In this document: positions 16,510 through 24,663 of the stretch, piece by piece
Layout: the number at the start of each line of letters is the position of its first letter
Numbering within the stretch: position 1 is the stretch's first letter
Origin: Acinetobacter parvus DSM 16617 = CIP 108168
Lineage (GTDB): Bacteria > Pseudomonadota > Gammaproteobacteria > Pseudomonadales > Moraxellaceae
Assembly: GCF_000368025.1 (NCBI RefSeq)
Contig: NZ_KB849211.1
Coordinates: 334,900-364,081, forward strand
Length of the DNA: 29,182 nucleotides
Direction: 5' to 3'
The notes under the pieces: generated by a model
Seen by the model: the letters and a program-made list of their open reading frames with translations, nothing else
What the model was told of the DNA's origin: nothing
Databases searched by the model: none
Program-made: the position numbers and the translations under genes

Positions 16510-17535
16510 CTACTTGATCTCTAATAAATTTACCTGCTCAACCTGAACATCACTCATACGCTGCCCTTGATCAAGTAACTGATCAAAATAGGCTTCCACC
16601 ACTTTCGCCTGATCAGCGGTATTCTCAACCTTATACATATTCTGGCGAAATTCATTACTTGAACGTAAGCCCTTGGTGTACCAGGCGATATGCTTACGCG
16701 CGATACGGCAACCAGAATACTCACCATAGAACTGATAAAGTTCAGCCAAATGACCAAGCAGGACCGCTTTTACTTCGGCAATATCAGGTGCAGCCAAATG
16801 TTCGCCTGTTTTTAAATAATGCGCGATTTCCCGAAAAATCCACGGTCTTCCCTGTGCGGCCCGCCCAATCATAATCGCATCCGCACCTGTATAGTCCAGC
16901 ACATATTTGGCTTTTTCAGGACTGTCAATATCACCATTGGCAATTAAGGGAATATTGATCATTTGCTTAACTTGCTTAATCAACTCATAACGGGCTGTAT
17001 TTAAATACATATCCTCACGGGTACGACCGTGCAGGGCCAAGGCTGCAATGCCTGCCTGTTCAGCCCGTTTTGCCACACGCAGGATATTTTCCTGACCATT
17101 CAGAAAGCCCAGACGAGTTTTTAAGGTGACAGGAACATCTACTGCGGCCACCACGGTATCCAAAATACGGGCGACTAGATCTTCATCCTGAAGCAAGGCT
17201 GAACCAGCGAGCTTGTTACAGACCTTTTTGGCTGGGCAGCCCATATTGATATCAACAATTTGTGCACCATTGGCAACTTGATAACGTGCTGCCTCGGCTA
17301 ATTCAAACGGGTCAGAACCTGCGATTTGTGCGGAGATGGGTGCAAGCTCACCATCAAAATTGGCCCGATATAAACTCTTTTTGCTCATGCGTAGGGTTTT
17401 ATCCGCCGTCATCATTTCACTGACCGCATGCCCTGCCCCAAAGTACTTGCATAATGAACGGAATGGTCTGTCAGTGACACCTGCCATCGGAGCAACGATC
17501 AAATTATTTGACAGTTGGTATGAACCAATATACAT
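16510..17535 (-). CDS. dusB: tRNA-dihydrouridine synthase B
   Basis: 341 residues. It is an FMN-dependent enzyme that reduces a uridine in the tRNA D-loop. The N-terminal TIM barrel has LIVAPMAGVTDRPFR (12-26), the catalytic Cys100 in NMGCPAKKV, phosphate-binding NGDID and GADAIMIGRAAQGRPWIF, and a C-terminal helical domain follows. The sequence around the catalytic Cys and the length fit DusB rather than DusA or DusC. In E. coli dusB precedes fis; here no fis follows and the gene converges on oxyR. The ribosome binding site is weak. It is divergent from the DUF1615 gene. Confidence 0.95.
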   Translation of the reverse strand: MYIGSYQLSNNLIVAPMAGVTDRPFRSLCKYFGAGHAVSEMMTADKTLRMSKKSLYRANFDGELAPISAQIAGSDPFELAEAARYQVANGAQIVDINMGCPAKKVCNKLAGSALLQDEDLVARILDTVVAAVDVPVTLKTRLGFLNGQENILRVAKRAEQAGIAALALHGRTREDMYLNTARYELIKQVKQMINIPLIANGDIDSPEKAKYVLDYTGADAIMIGRAAQGRPWIFREIAHYLKTGEHLAAPDIAEVKAVLLGHLAELYQFYGEYSGCRIARKHIAWYTKGLRSSNEFRQNMYKVENTADQAKVVEAYFDQLLDQGQRMSDVQVEQVNLLEIK

Positions 17536-17617
17536 ATATTTTCTTACAAATTCTGATCAACATAGTATACTTCATTCGCCCATTTGACTCATCTTTTTAT
17601 GCGGTGTTGTCCTGATT

Positions 17618-18826
17618 ATGAATAAATCGTTCCCAGCTAGTCCTTTATTTAAAACCTTTAGCATCATTGCAGCCTGCATCAGTCTCAGTGCCTGCGGTGA
17701 CAACGCATGGTGGTCAAATGGTAAAGAACCTGAAATGGAAGCAGAGCAGATTAAGAAAGTCATTCCAGCACGTGTGAATGACCGACAATCCTGGGCACAA
17801 GATATTTTCGACATTATGCAGGAACTCAGCATTCCGAAAACCAAGCAGAATGTGTGCAGTGTGGTTGCTGTGGTTGATCAGGAATCGAACTTTGTTGCCG
17901 ACCCTACCGTGCCTGGACTGGGTGAAAAAGCGGTACAGGAAATTAACAGCCGTTTAAAGGAAAAGTTTGAGGCCAAACTGGGTGAAACCATTGGTGGAAC
18001 AGTAGCTGAGTATTTTGAAGATGTGTTGAAAAACCAGCCCTCTCCAGACAACAATTACATGAGCCAAATGCGTAAGGTCAAAACCGAACGCGAGCTGGAT
18101 TTACTCTATCGTCAAATTTTTGACTATATGTCCAAACATTACCATGTCAGTGCATTAACAGGTGCTGCAAAACTGGTGGGTCAGGATATTGGTGAAAAGA
18201 TGAACCCAATTACCACACTGGGTTCCATGCAGGTTCATATCAACTATGCCAAAGAACATAAACGCCAAAGCGGCAACATCGCTGAACTACGCAATGATCT
18301 TTATACCCAATATGGCGGTCTATATTACGGTATTCACCGTTTAATGGAATACCCTGCCGATTATGATAAGGCTATCTATCGTTTCGCAGACTATAACTCA
18401 GGCATGTATTCCAGTCGAAATGCGGCTTTTCAGCGTATGCTGAATGCAATGACCAAAACTGAAATCAGTCTGGATGGTGACTTACTGCTCTATACCAAAA
18501 ATGGTGATATCAAGGCAACTCAGAGCCAGACAGAGAAAGAGCTTATTGCAATTTTTGCACAAAATAACATTCTGGTGACTCCACGCCAGATTCGTAGTGA
18601 CTTAAAAAAAGAAAAAGAGAAAAAATTTGAAGATACTCAAACTTATTTAGCTGTACAAAAGCTATATCAAAATAAAACCCAAAAAGAACCAATTTATGCA
18701 ACCATGCCACAAGTCGTTATTTCAGGACCAAAACTGAGTCGTGATTACAATACAAACTGGTTCGCAAGCCGTGTAAATGGACGATATGAGACATGCATGC
18801 AAAGAGCCAAACGCATAAAACTATAA
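17618..18826 (+). CDS. DUF1615 lipoprotein, possibly transglycosylase-like
   Basis: 402 residues. The signal peptide ends in lipobox LSAC with Cys26, so it is a lipoprotein. The body matches what I know of DUF1615. Three spaced motifs recall lytic transglycosylases of the SLT fold: a Glu in VVDQESNF (Glu89), GSMQV (202-206) and FADYNSGMYSSRN (257-268), corresponding to ES, GLMQ and AxYNxG. The spacing between the first two is longer than usual because of a helical insertion. Peptidoglycan cleavage is therefore an inference. The next gene overlaps its last 34 bases, suggesting coupled translation. Confidence 0.82.
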   Translation: MNKSFPASPLFKTFSIIAACISLSACGDNAWWSNGKEPEMEAEQIKKVIPARVNDRQSWAQDIFDIMQELSIPKTKQNVCSVVAVVDQESNFVADPTVPGLGEKAVQEINSRLKEKFEAKLGETIGGTVAEYFEDVLKNQPSPDNNYMSQMRKVKTERELDLLYRQIFDYMSKHYHVSALTGAAKLVGQDIGEKMNPITTLGSMQVHINYAKEHKRQSGNIAELRNDLYTQYGGLYYGIHRLMEYPADYDKAIYRFADYNSGMYSSRNAAFQRMLNAMTKTEISLDGDLLLYTKNGDIKATQSQTEKELIAIFAQNNILVTPRQIRSDLKKEKEKKFEDTQTYLAVQKLYQNKTQKEPIYATMPQVVISGPKLSRDYNTNWFASRVNGRYETCMQRAKRIKL

Positions 18827-19467
18827 ATCTGGCCTTATTTGATTTTGATGGGACACTTTATCCCAAGGACAGTTTTACTGGATTTATTTTTTATACGCTT
18901 TCAAAACGACATATTGTAAAAAAAAGCTTGAAAATCCTACCGTGGATTCATGCCTATTATTTAAAGCTGTACCCTGCCCATGCAATGCGAGCACGCTTGT
19001 TTCAGAGCATGTTTAAGGGCATTGCAGCAGATTTTGTACAAAATTTGGCACAGGAATATGCCCTACAGCTTACTCAGAATTTAGATCAGAACCTATTGCA
19101 ACAACTTCGCCTGCATCAACAACAGGGTGATCACATTGTGCTGGTTTCGGCTTCGATTGATCTTTATCTTGTGCCAATCTGTGAGTTTCTAAATATCGAA
19201 TTAATCTGTACAGCAACAGAAATTAAGAATGGCCTGCTGACAGGTCATTACAGTTCCGAAGACTGTAGCTGTGAACAGAAAAAATTACGGATTTTGCAAC
19301 AATACAATTTAGAGGACTATCAATATATCTATGCTTATGGAAATAGCGAAGAAGATCTGGATATGTTGTCATTGGCTGACCACCCGTACATGATGGGAGA
19401 AAATAAATCACTTCCAGAATTAAAATTTGATGCACTAAGAATTAGTCCCAATATAGAACGAACATAG
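18793..19467 (+). CDS. HAD-family (subfamily IB, SerB-like) phosphatase
   Basis: 224 residues. HAD motif I is LFDFDGTLYP (nucleophile Asp17, Asp19), motif II SAS near 139 and motif III YGNSEEDLDML near 201. A helical cap spans about 30-115. It is a cytoplasmic phosphomonoesterase of the group that includes SerB and bacterial lipid- or sugar-phosphate phosphatases; the substrate cannot be told. The ATG at 18793 lies 34 bases inside the DUF1615 gene, and the ribosome binding site is weak, consistent with coupling. A terminator follows. Confidence 0.85.
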   Translation: MHAKSQTHKTINLALFDFDGTLYPKDSFTGFIFYTLSKRHIVKKSLKILPWIHAYYLKLYPAHAMRARLFQSMFKGIAADFVQNLAQEYALQLTQNLDQNLLQQLRLHQQQGDHIVLVSASIDLYLVPICEFLNIELICTATEIKNGLLTGHYSSEDCSCEQKKLRILQQYNLEDYQYIYAYGNSEEDLDMLSLADHPYMMGENKSLPELKFDALRISPNIERT

Positions 19468-19496
19468 AAAAACTCGCCTAAGCGAGCTGTTTTTCT
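19467..19496. terminator. terminator between HAD gene and proB
   Basis: Stem around CTCGC / GCGAG with loop CTAA, A run before and TTTTT after, lying between convergent gene ends. Confidence 0.75.
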
Positions 19497-19504
19497 ATTT
19501 GTAT

Positions 19505-20638
19505 TTAGTAAATCGCCATATGGTTACGGTGAATCATCTCTAACGAACGTGCCTCACCTAACACCTGATGCACTTTGTCAGAAGCCAAGCCTTTAACCAA
19601 ATCTGCAGAACGCGAACTAAAATTAACACGTCCCACTGCCACACGATGACCTTGTGTATCTACACACTCCACCACATCACCACGTTCAAAATGCCCTTCA
19701 ATCGCTTTAACACCCACAGGCAATAAACTACGGTGGTTTTCTTTAATGGCTTTAACTGCGCCATCATCAATCACCAAACGCCCTGCTGTTTGTAAATGTG
19801 CAGCCAACCACTGTTGATGCGCCGCGATACGGTCATTGTCGCTAATTAACAGCGTACCCAACATTTCGCCCGCCATTAAACGCGCCAATACGTTATCACT
19901 TTCACCACTGGCAATTAATGTTGGACAACCCGATTTAGCCGCTAAACGCGCTGCACGGACTTTAGTCAGCATGCCGCCACGCCCGAACTTGCCGCTACCA
20001 CCCGCCATATCAAACAGACTTTCATCCAAAGCACGTACAGTATGGAACAATTTCGCATTTGGATTAGAACGTGGATCGGAGTCAAACATGCCTTGCTGAT
20101 CGGTCAAAATAATTAATAAATCGGCATGTACCTGCCCTGCGACCATTGCAGCTAGAGTGTCATTGTCACCAAAACGGATTTCATCGGTTGAGACTGTATC
20201 ATTTTCATTGATGACAGGAATCACACGCCAGTCAATCAGATTTTGTAAAGCATCACAGGAGTTGAGATAACGGCGGCGATCAGCAAGATCATCATGCGTG
20301 AGTAGAACCTGTGCGGTTTGAATACCATGCTGATCCAGTACGCTTGACCATGTATGAATCAAACCCATTTGACCAATGGCGGCACAGGCCTGCAAACTGG
20401 GTAGATCGGTGGGTCGAGTCGCAAGCTTCATGCGTACCATCCCTTCAGCCACTGCACCTGAGGACACAAGTATGATTTCATGTCCAGCATTGTGTAGATC
20501 TGCAATCTGTTTCGCCCAGTGCGAAATTGCATTTAAATCTAGACCTTGCCCATTTGCAGTGAGTAAAGATGATCCGATTTTAACAACGATTCGTTTACAC
20601 GCATTGAGCTGACGTTGCCCATCGACCACTTCTATCAT
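19505..20638 (-). CDS. proB: glutamate 5-kinase
   Basis: 377 residues. It phosphorylates glutamate to start proline synthesis and is cytoplasmic. The amino-acid-kinase domain (about 14-260) has RIVVKIGSSLLT, VSSGAVAEGM, NENDTVST, GDNDTLAAMVA and GGMLTKVRAARLA. The C-terminal PUA domain runs from about 285 (AGRLVIDDGAVKAI...GDVVECVDTQG). Length matches the family. The start ATG 20638 sits behind GAGG, 15 bases after the obgE stop, so the two form an operon. Confidence 0.97.
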   Translation of the reverse strand: MIEVVDGQRQLNACKRIVVKIGSSLLTANGQGLDLNAISHWAKQIADLHNAGHEIILVSSGAVAEGMVRMKLATRPTDLPSLQACAAIGQMGLIHTWSSVLDQHGIQTAQVLLTHDDLADRRRYLNSCDALQNLIDWRVIPVINENDTVSTDEIRFGDNDTLAAMVAGQVHADLLIILTDQQGMFDSDPRSNPNAKLFHTVRALDESLFDMAGGSGKFGRGGMLTKVRAARLAAKSGCPTLIASGESDNVLARLMAGEMLGTLLISDNDRIAAHQQWLAAHLQTAGRLVIDDGAVKAIKENHRSLLPVGVKAIEGHFERGDVVECVDTQGHRVAVGRVNFSSRSADLVKGLASDKVHQVLGEARSLEMIHRNHMAIY

Positions 20639-20653
20639 TTTTTCCTCGGTTCA

Positions 20654-21874
20654 CTAGTCGCGTACGTAAATACTTTCTACGCCGCCTTCATCCTCATCGT
20701 CATCAAAGTCATCTTCATCGTCTTCCAGACCCGCTTCACGCTGAGCCTTACGCATGGCACGATAAGCTTCTTTTGCCGCGATAGTTTGTTCACGTGTTTC
20801 AGCCTCAAGCTGCTCACGGAATGCTTTAACTTCTGCTGCATACTCAGGATCTTCAACTTCACGTTCACGCTGTTGCTCAATTTGATCCATAAGGTAATAC
20901 ACAACTTCTTTGGTGCCTTCTGACATCAGGCCAGATGTCTTGAATACTGGACCTGTCCACTGCAATTCATCCAGAATGTGCTGGCACCATTCATCCCTTG
21001 ATTCTTCAGCAATCTGGTCAAGCTTGTTCAACACCAGAACCAGTGGAAGTTTTGCCAAGGTTGGAGAGAATTTTTTCAACTCGCCCAGAATTGCTCTGGC
21101 ATTGTGTGCAGGGTCAGAACCATCAATCGGCTGGACATCCACAATATGCAACAGGATACGGGTACGCGCCAAGTGTTTAAGGAAGCGAATCCCTAGACCC
21201 GCGCCCTCTGCCGCTCCTTCGATCAACCCTGGAATATCCGCCATCACGAACGAACGGTGACGATCCGCATCCACCACACCCAGGTTCGGCACCATGGTGG
21301 TAAATGGATAGTCTGCCACTTTTGGCTTGGCCGCACTGACTGCACGAATAAACGTGGATTTACCAGCATTTGGCATACCCAGCAGGCCAACATCTGCAAG
21401 TACTTTCAACTCTAAACGTACTTCACGATATTCGCCCTTGATACCATGTGTGCATTTACGTGGTGAACGGTTGGTGGATGATTTAAAGTGTGTGTTACCT
21501 AAACCACCATCACCGCCATGTGCCACTTTGACACGCTGACCATCCTTGACCAAGTCACCAATAATGTCGCCAGATTCAGTATCCACGATGGTTGTACCCA
21601 CAGGTACTTTTAGGATAACGTCCTCACCGCCACGACCTGAACAGTTCGCACCAGCGCCATTCTTACCACGTTCCGCACGGAATCGACGGGTATAACGGTA
21701 ATCAACCAGCGTACCAGTATCATCATCGGCCTGGATATAGATACTTCCACCACGCCCCCCATCACCGCCATCAGGACCACCAAAAGGGACAAATTTTTCA
21801 CGGCGAAAACTGGCTACGCCATTGCCACCGTCGCCAGCCTCTACGGTTATGACTGCTTCATCAACAAAGCGCAT
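20654..21874 (-). CDS. obgE: Obg-family GTPase ObgE/CgtA
   Basis: 406 residues. The glycine-rich Obg domain spans 1-158. The GTPase domain has G1 GMPNAGKST (166-174), G3 DIPGLIEGA (213 on) and an NKLD motif. The tail is strongly acidic (about 380-400, mostly Asp/Glu), as in many gammaproteobacterial Obg proteins. It is a 50S-associated assembly and stress GTPase. In many bacteria it follows rplU-rpmA; here those genes are not adjacent, and a decayed membrane-protein frame lies upstream instead. It is followed directly by proB, a common pairing. Confidence 0.97.
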   Translation of the reverse strand: MRFVDEAVITVEAGDGGNGVASFRREKFVPFGGPDGGDGGRGGSIYIQADDDTGTLVDYRYTRRFRAERGKNGAGANCSGRGGEDVILKVPVGTTIVDTESGDIIGDLVKDGQRVKVAHGGDGGLGNTHFKSSTNRSPRKCTHGIKGEYREVRLELKVLADVGLLGMPNAGKSTFIRAVSAAKPKVADYPFTTMVPNLGVVDADRHRSFVMADIPGLIEGAAEGAGLGIRFLKHLARTRILLHIVDVQPIDGSDPAHNARAILGELKKFSPTLAKLPLVLVLNKLDQIAEESRDEWCQHILDELQWTGPVFKTSGLMSEGTKEVVYYLMDQIEQQREREVEDPEYAAEVKAFREQLEAETREQTIAAKEAYRAMRKAQREAGLEDDEDDFDDDEDEGGVESIYVRD

Positions 21875-21989
21875 GTGCCAATCCTCTAAAATCTTAAAAG
21901 CGGACTATTCTGCCACATTTTAATAAATTTCTCGAATAGAAAAATCAGCAAATACGTTTCTAGCTTTAAAAAAGTGTTATTTCATTGTG

Positions 21990-22115
21990 TTATGGATGCC
22001 TATTCTTCAATGGAATATAAATATTAAAATGCTTAAGCACCCACATCGCAACATATACACCACTCAAGTTGGCCACCACAATTAAAGCAAATACCGTGAA
22101 TAAACGTCTGAACTG
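21990..22115 (-). pseudogene. open frame for a membrane segment upstream of obgE, probable gene remnant
   Basis: After a TAG at 22116-22118, the minus strand reads 41 sense codons to TAA 21990. The first part is a typical transmembrane helix with a basic start (RRLFTVFALIVVANLSGVYV) and a charged end (PLKNRHP). No ATG begins it. Upstream there is a plausible ribosome binding site AAGGGAAG and an ATG at about 22144, but that frame stops after three codons. This looks like a small membrane-protein gene broken by a nonsense or frameshift change. The family is not recognised. Confidence 0.35.
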
Positions 22116-22205
22116 CTACAATGAAGTATTCCTAACCAATCATCTTCCCTTGTCGCTATTTTCTTTTATTTTAATGTTTCTATCAGCATAGGTTCGGTGC
22201 AGTCT

Positions 22206-22233
22206 ATAAAAAAGCCCAGTCGAAACTGGGCTT
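22206..22233 (-). terminator. terminator after gap
   Basis: On the minus strand AAGCCCAGT - TTCG - ACTGGGCTT is followed by TTTTAT. A perfect 9-bp stem with a stable tetraloop, 27 bases past the gap stop. Confidence 0.92.
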
Positions 22234-22259
22234 GTATTGTATAACTTTGCTAACGAATA

Positions 22260-23717
22260 TTATGCATCTGTTTGAGCAGGAATTTTTGCATAGCTTACGC
22301 CGCACATTTGTTCAGCAATACGCAATACCTGACAGCTATAACCCACTTCGTTATCGTACCAAACATAGGCAGTTAAACGTGTACCAGAAGTGATTGTTGC
22401 CTGTGCATCAAACACACCAGCAGTACGCGAACCGATAAAGTCACTTGATACAACCTCAGTCGAGTTGGTATAACCGATTTGACCTTGTAGGCTAGAGTTG
22501 ATTGAGATTTGACGAATGTATTCGTTCACTTCTTCACGATCAACTTCTTTCTCTAGGTTTAAGTTCAAGATTGCAAGTGAAACGTTTGGTGTAGGAACAC
22601 GTACCGAGTTACCCGTCAACTTGCCTTTAAGACCAGGTAATGCCTTGGCAACCGCTTTTGCAGCACCAGTTTCAGTAATTACCATGTTCAATGTTGCAGC
22701 ACGACCACGACGGTCAGCCTTGTGGTAGTTATCAATCAGGTTTTGGTCGTTTGTGAACGAGTGAACTGTTTCAACATGACCATTTAATACTTTGTATTTG
22801 TCATCTAAAACTTTCAATACAGGTGTAATTGCGTTGGTTGTACAGCTTGCAGCAGAGATGATTTTATCTTCATCTAAGATATCTGTATTGTTTACGCCGT
22901 ATACAACGTTCTTCATCTCGCCTTTACTTGGTGCAGTCAAAACTACACGTGCAATACCTGCACATTTCAAGTGTTGGCTCAGACCTTCTGCATCACGCCA
23001 TTTACCTGTATTGTCGATAAGAAGCGCATTTTCAATACCATAAGCGGTGTAATCCACTTGGCTTGGGCTTGAAGCATAAATAACTTTAATGAAGTTACCA
23101 TTTGCAATGATGGCTTCATTTTCTTCATCAACAGAGATCGTACCGTCAAACGTACCGTGAATAGAGTCACGACGTAACAAAGAGGCACGTTTGGCCAAGT
23201 CACCATCAGATGATTTACGTACGACAATTGCCTTAAGGCTTAAACCACGACCCAGGCCTGATTGACTGATGATTAAACGCGCCAGAATACGACCAATACG
23301 GCCAAAACCGTAAAGAACAACATCTTTAGGCTGTTCAGAAGTTGCATTACCCTGAATTGATGCAACAGCATTGGCAACAAAAGCGTCTACATCACCGCCC
23401 TGATTTTGGTATTCAACAGCAAGCTTACCGATATCAACTTCGGCAGAACCGATGTTTTCAACTTTCATCAATGCTTCGAGAATTGGGAACGTGTTGACAA
23501 CTGAAAGCTCAACATCAACCATACGTGTACGGCGGTGTGTTTTTAAAATCTGAATCACTGAGCGGTTAATTAAAGAACGGCCGTAAACAGAAACAACAAT
23601 ATTTTTCTCACGGTATAATTGACCAATTAAAGTAATCATACGTTCCGCGATTTCTTCACGGTTTTTCCAACGACCTTGGTGTTCTGCGTGTAGGGCAACG
23701 ATAGTGTCTTTGCTCAC
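22260..23717 (-). CDS. gap: glyceraldehyde-3-phosphate dehydrogenase, long form
   Basis: 485 residues, about 150 more than classic GAPDH. The extra is an N-terminal helical domain of about 130 residues. The Rossmann motif YGFGRIG is at 136-142, catalytic Cys292 is in ASCTTN, and His319 is in VHSFTND. It interconverts glyceraldehyde-3-phosphate and 1,3-bisphosphoglycerate. Long GAPDHs of this kind occur in Acinetobacter, Pseudomonas and relatives; in organisms lacking phosphofructokinase the main direction is likely gluconeogenic, which fits the nearby aceA lifestyle. The start is GTG 23717 behind GAGGAC. It is monocistronic. Confidence 0.95.
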   Translation of the reverse strand: MSKDTIVALHAEHQGRWKNREEIAERMITLIGQLYREKNIVVSVYGRSLINRSVIQILKTHRRTRMVDVELSVVNTFPILEALMKVENIGSAEVDIGKLAVEYQNQGGDVDAFVANAVASIQGNATSEQPKDVVLYGFGRIGRILARLIISQSGLGRGLSLKAIVVRKSSDGDLAKRASLLRRDSIHGTFDGTISVDEENEAIIANGNFIKVIYASSPSQVDYTAYGIENALLIDNTGKWRDAEGLSQHLKCAGIARVVLTAPSKGEMKNVVYGVNNTDILDEDKIISAASCTTNAITPVLKVLDDKYKVLNGHVETVHSFTNDQNLIDNYHKADRRGRAATLNMVITETGAAKAVAKALPGLKGKLTGNSVRVPTPNVSLAILNLNLEKEVDREEVNEYIRQISINSSLQGQIGYTNSTEVVSSDFIGSRTAGVFDAQATITSGTRLTAYVWYDNEVGYSCQVLRIAEQMCGVSYAKIPAQTDA

Positions 23718-23911
23718 AGTGACGTCCTCTAATTTATATATACTGGGCGTGAATTTTAAAACGCAATAATTGTAATAGAATTATCATCAATATTGAATCA
23801 AAAGCTGCTATTTGAGCTAAGATTTTGTCCTGATTGACTATAAATTCATAAAATACCTATAATTATTTTTTTGATTTTAGGTAAAATTCTTTTTCAATCA
23901 TCATATATATA

Positions 23912-23940
23912 AAAATAAAAAAACCATGCAAGCATGGTTT
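23912..23940 (-). terminator. terminator after blc
   Basis: On the minus strand AAACCATG - CTTG - CATGGTTT is followed by TTTTTATTTTTA, 24 bases past the blc stop. Confidence 0.9.
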
Positions 23941-23963
23941 AAACGAAATCAGTATATGTTAAT

Positions 23964-24548
23964 TTAGCGATGTTCAGGGTAAATCACATCATGAATATCA
24001 TAGCCCCATGATTTCGCATAATTTAAATATTCATGGATAATTTCTTTTTTCGGATTCGGAATACGGGAAAGCACCCATAAATACTTACGGCGTGGTTCAC
24101 CCACCAATACCGTCTGATAATCCTCATCCAGTTTTAAAATCCAGTAATCCCCACGACCGACAGGAATCCAGCGCACACCCTCAGGTAAAAAACTGACTTT
24201 TAATTTACTGTTAAATGGCGCATTCACCACAAAGGCTTCACCTAGGGACTGTTGTAAATCACCATCCTGGTCAGCGCATTTATTGTCAACCACGATGTTG
24301 CCATTTTCATTCAGCGTATAGGTTGCCGTGACGTTAAATGCGCATTTACGCTCAAAAAACATTGGCTTTCGGGCCACCTCATACCAAACCCCCAAATACT
24401 TATCGAGTTCCACTTTCTCAACAGTGGGTAAAGGTTTTGCCTGAGCATAGGCAATTGTTCCTACAGCCAACCCCGTTAAAACCACACCGCCCATCGCTAT
24501 CTTTGCTAAACGCCAACTTGCCTTTGGGAAACTTTTAATAAATGGCAT
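23964..24548 (-). CDS. blc: bacterial lipocalin (Blc-like)
   Basis: 194 residues. The N-terminal basic and hydrophobic segment (about 10-36, ending TIAYAQA) is a signal peptide or membrane anchor; unlike E. coli Blc there is no lipobox Cys. The lipocalin signature is YLGVWYEVAR (51-60, GxW), with Cys69 and Cys91 able to form a disulfide. A later conserved segment is YLWVLSRIP. Family members bind lipids in the envelope. The start ATG 24548 is preceded by TGAGGA, but that site lies in one arm of a long inverted repeat that fills the gap to uvrB, so translation may be controlled by RNA structure. Confidence 0.9.
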   Translation of the reverse strand: MPFIKSFPKASWRLAKIAMGGVVLTGLAVGTIAYAQAKPLPTVEKVELDKYLGVWYEVARKPMFFERKCAFNVTATYTLNENGNIVVDNKCADQDGDLQQSLGEAFVVNAPFNSKLKVSFLPEGVRWIPVGRGDYWILKLDEDYQTVLVGEPRRKYLWVLSRIPNPKKEIIHEYLNYAKSWGYDIHDVIYPEHR

Positions 24549-24656
24549 GAGAAATCCTCAAAACAGAAATTTGTTATAAATGGTCATTCGTCCTGCAACA
24601 TAGCCCAATTTATAAACAAATTCTGTTGCGATATGTATCGCTTTTGAGGATTTCTC
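24549..24656. repeat. 108-bp imperfect inverted repeat filling the uvrB-blc gap, covering the blc ribosome binding site
   Basis: GAGAAATCCTCAAAA (24549-24563) is perfectly complementary to TTTTGAGGATTTCTC (24642-24656). Inside these arms a second matching pair, AACAGAAATTTGTT-ATAAAT (left) and ATTTATAAACAAATTCTGTT (right), continues the symmetry with single-base gaps. The right arm has an extra segment containing its own palindrome GCGATA-TG-TATCGC. On the minus-strand transcript the outer stem would pair the blc Shine-Dalgarno with a TCCTC just after the uvrB stop. Confidence 0.85.
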
Positions 24657-24663
24657 TTAAAAA

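Noticed and set aside
20615..21539. Several plus-strand open frames over obgE and proB
   Set aside because: Antisense shadows of strongly conserved genes.
24549..24656. The uvrB-blc inverted repeat as a classic insertion sequence or MITE
   Set aside because: No target-site duplication is visible at its ends (flanks GCAT and TTAA differ) and no transposase is present; a mobile origin stays possible but is not shown.
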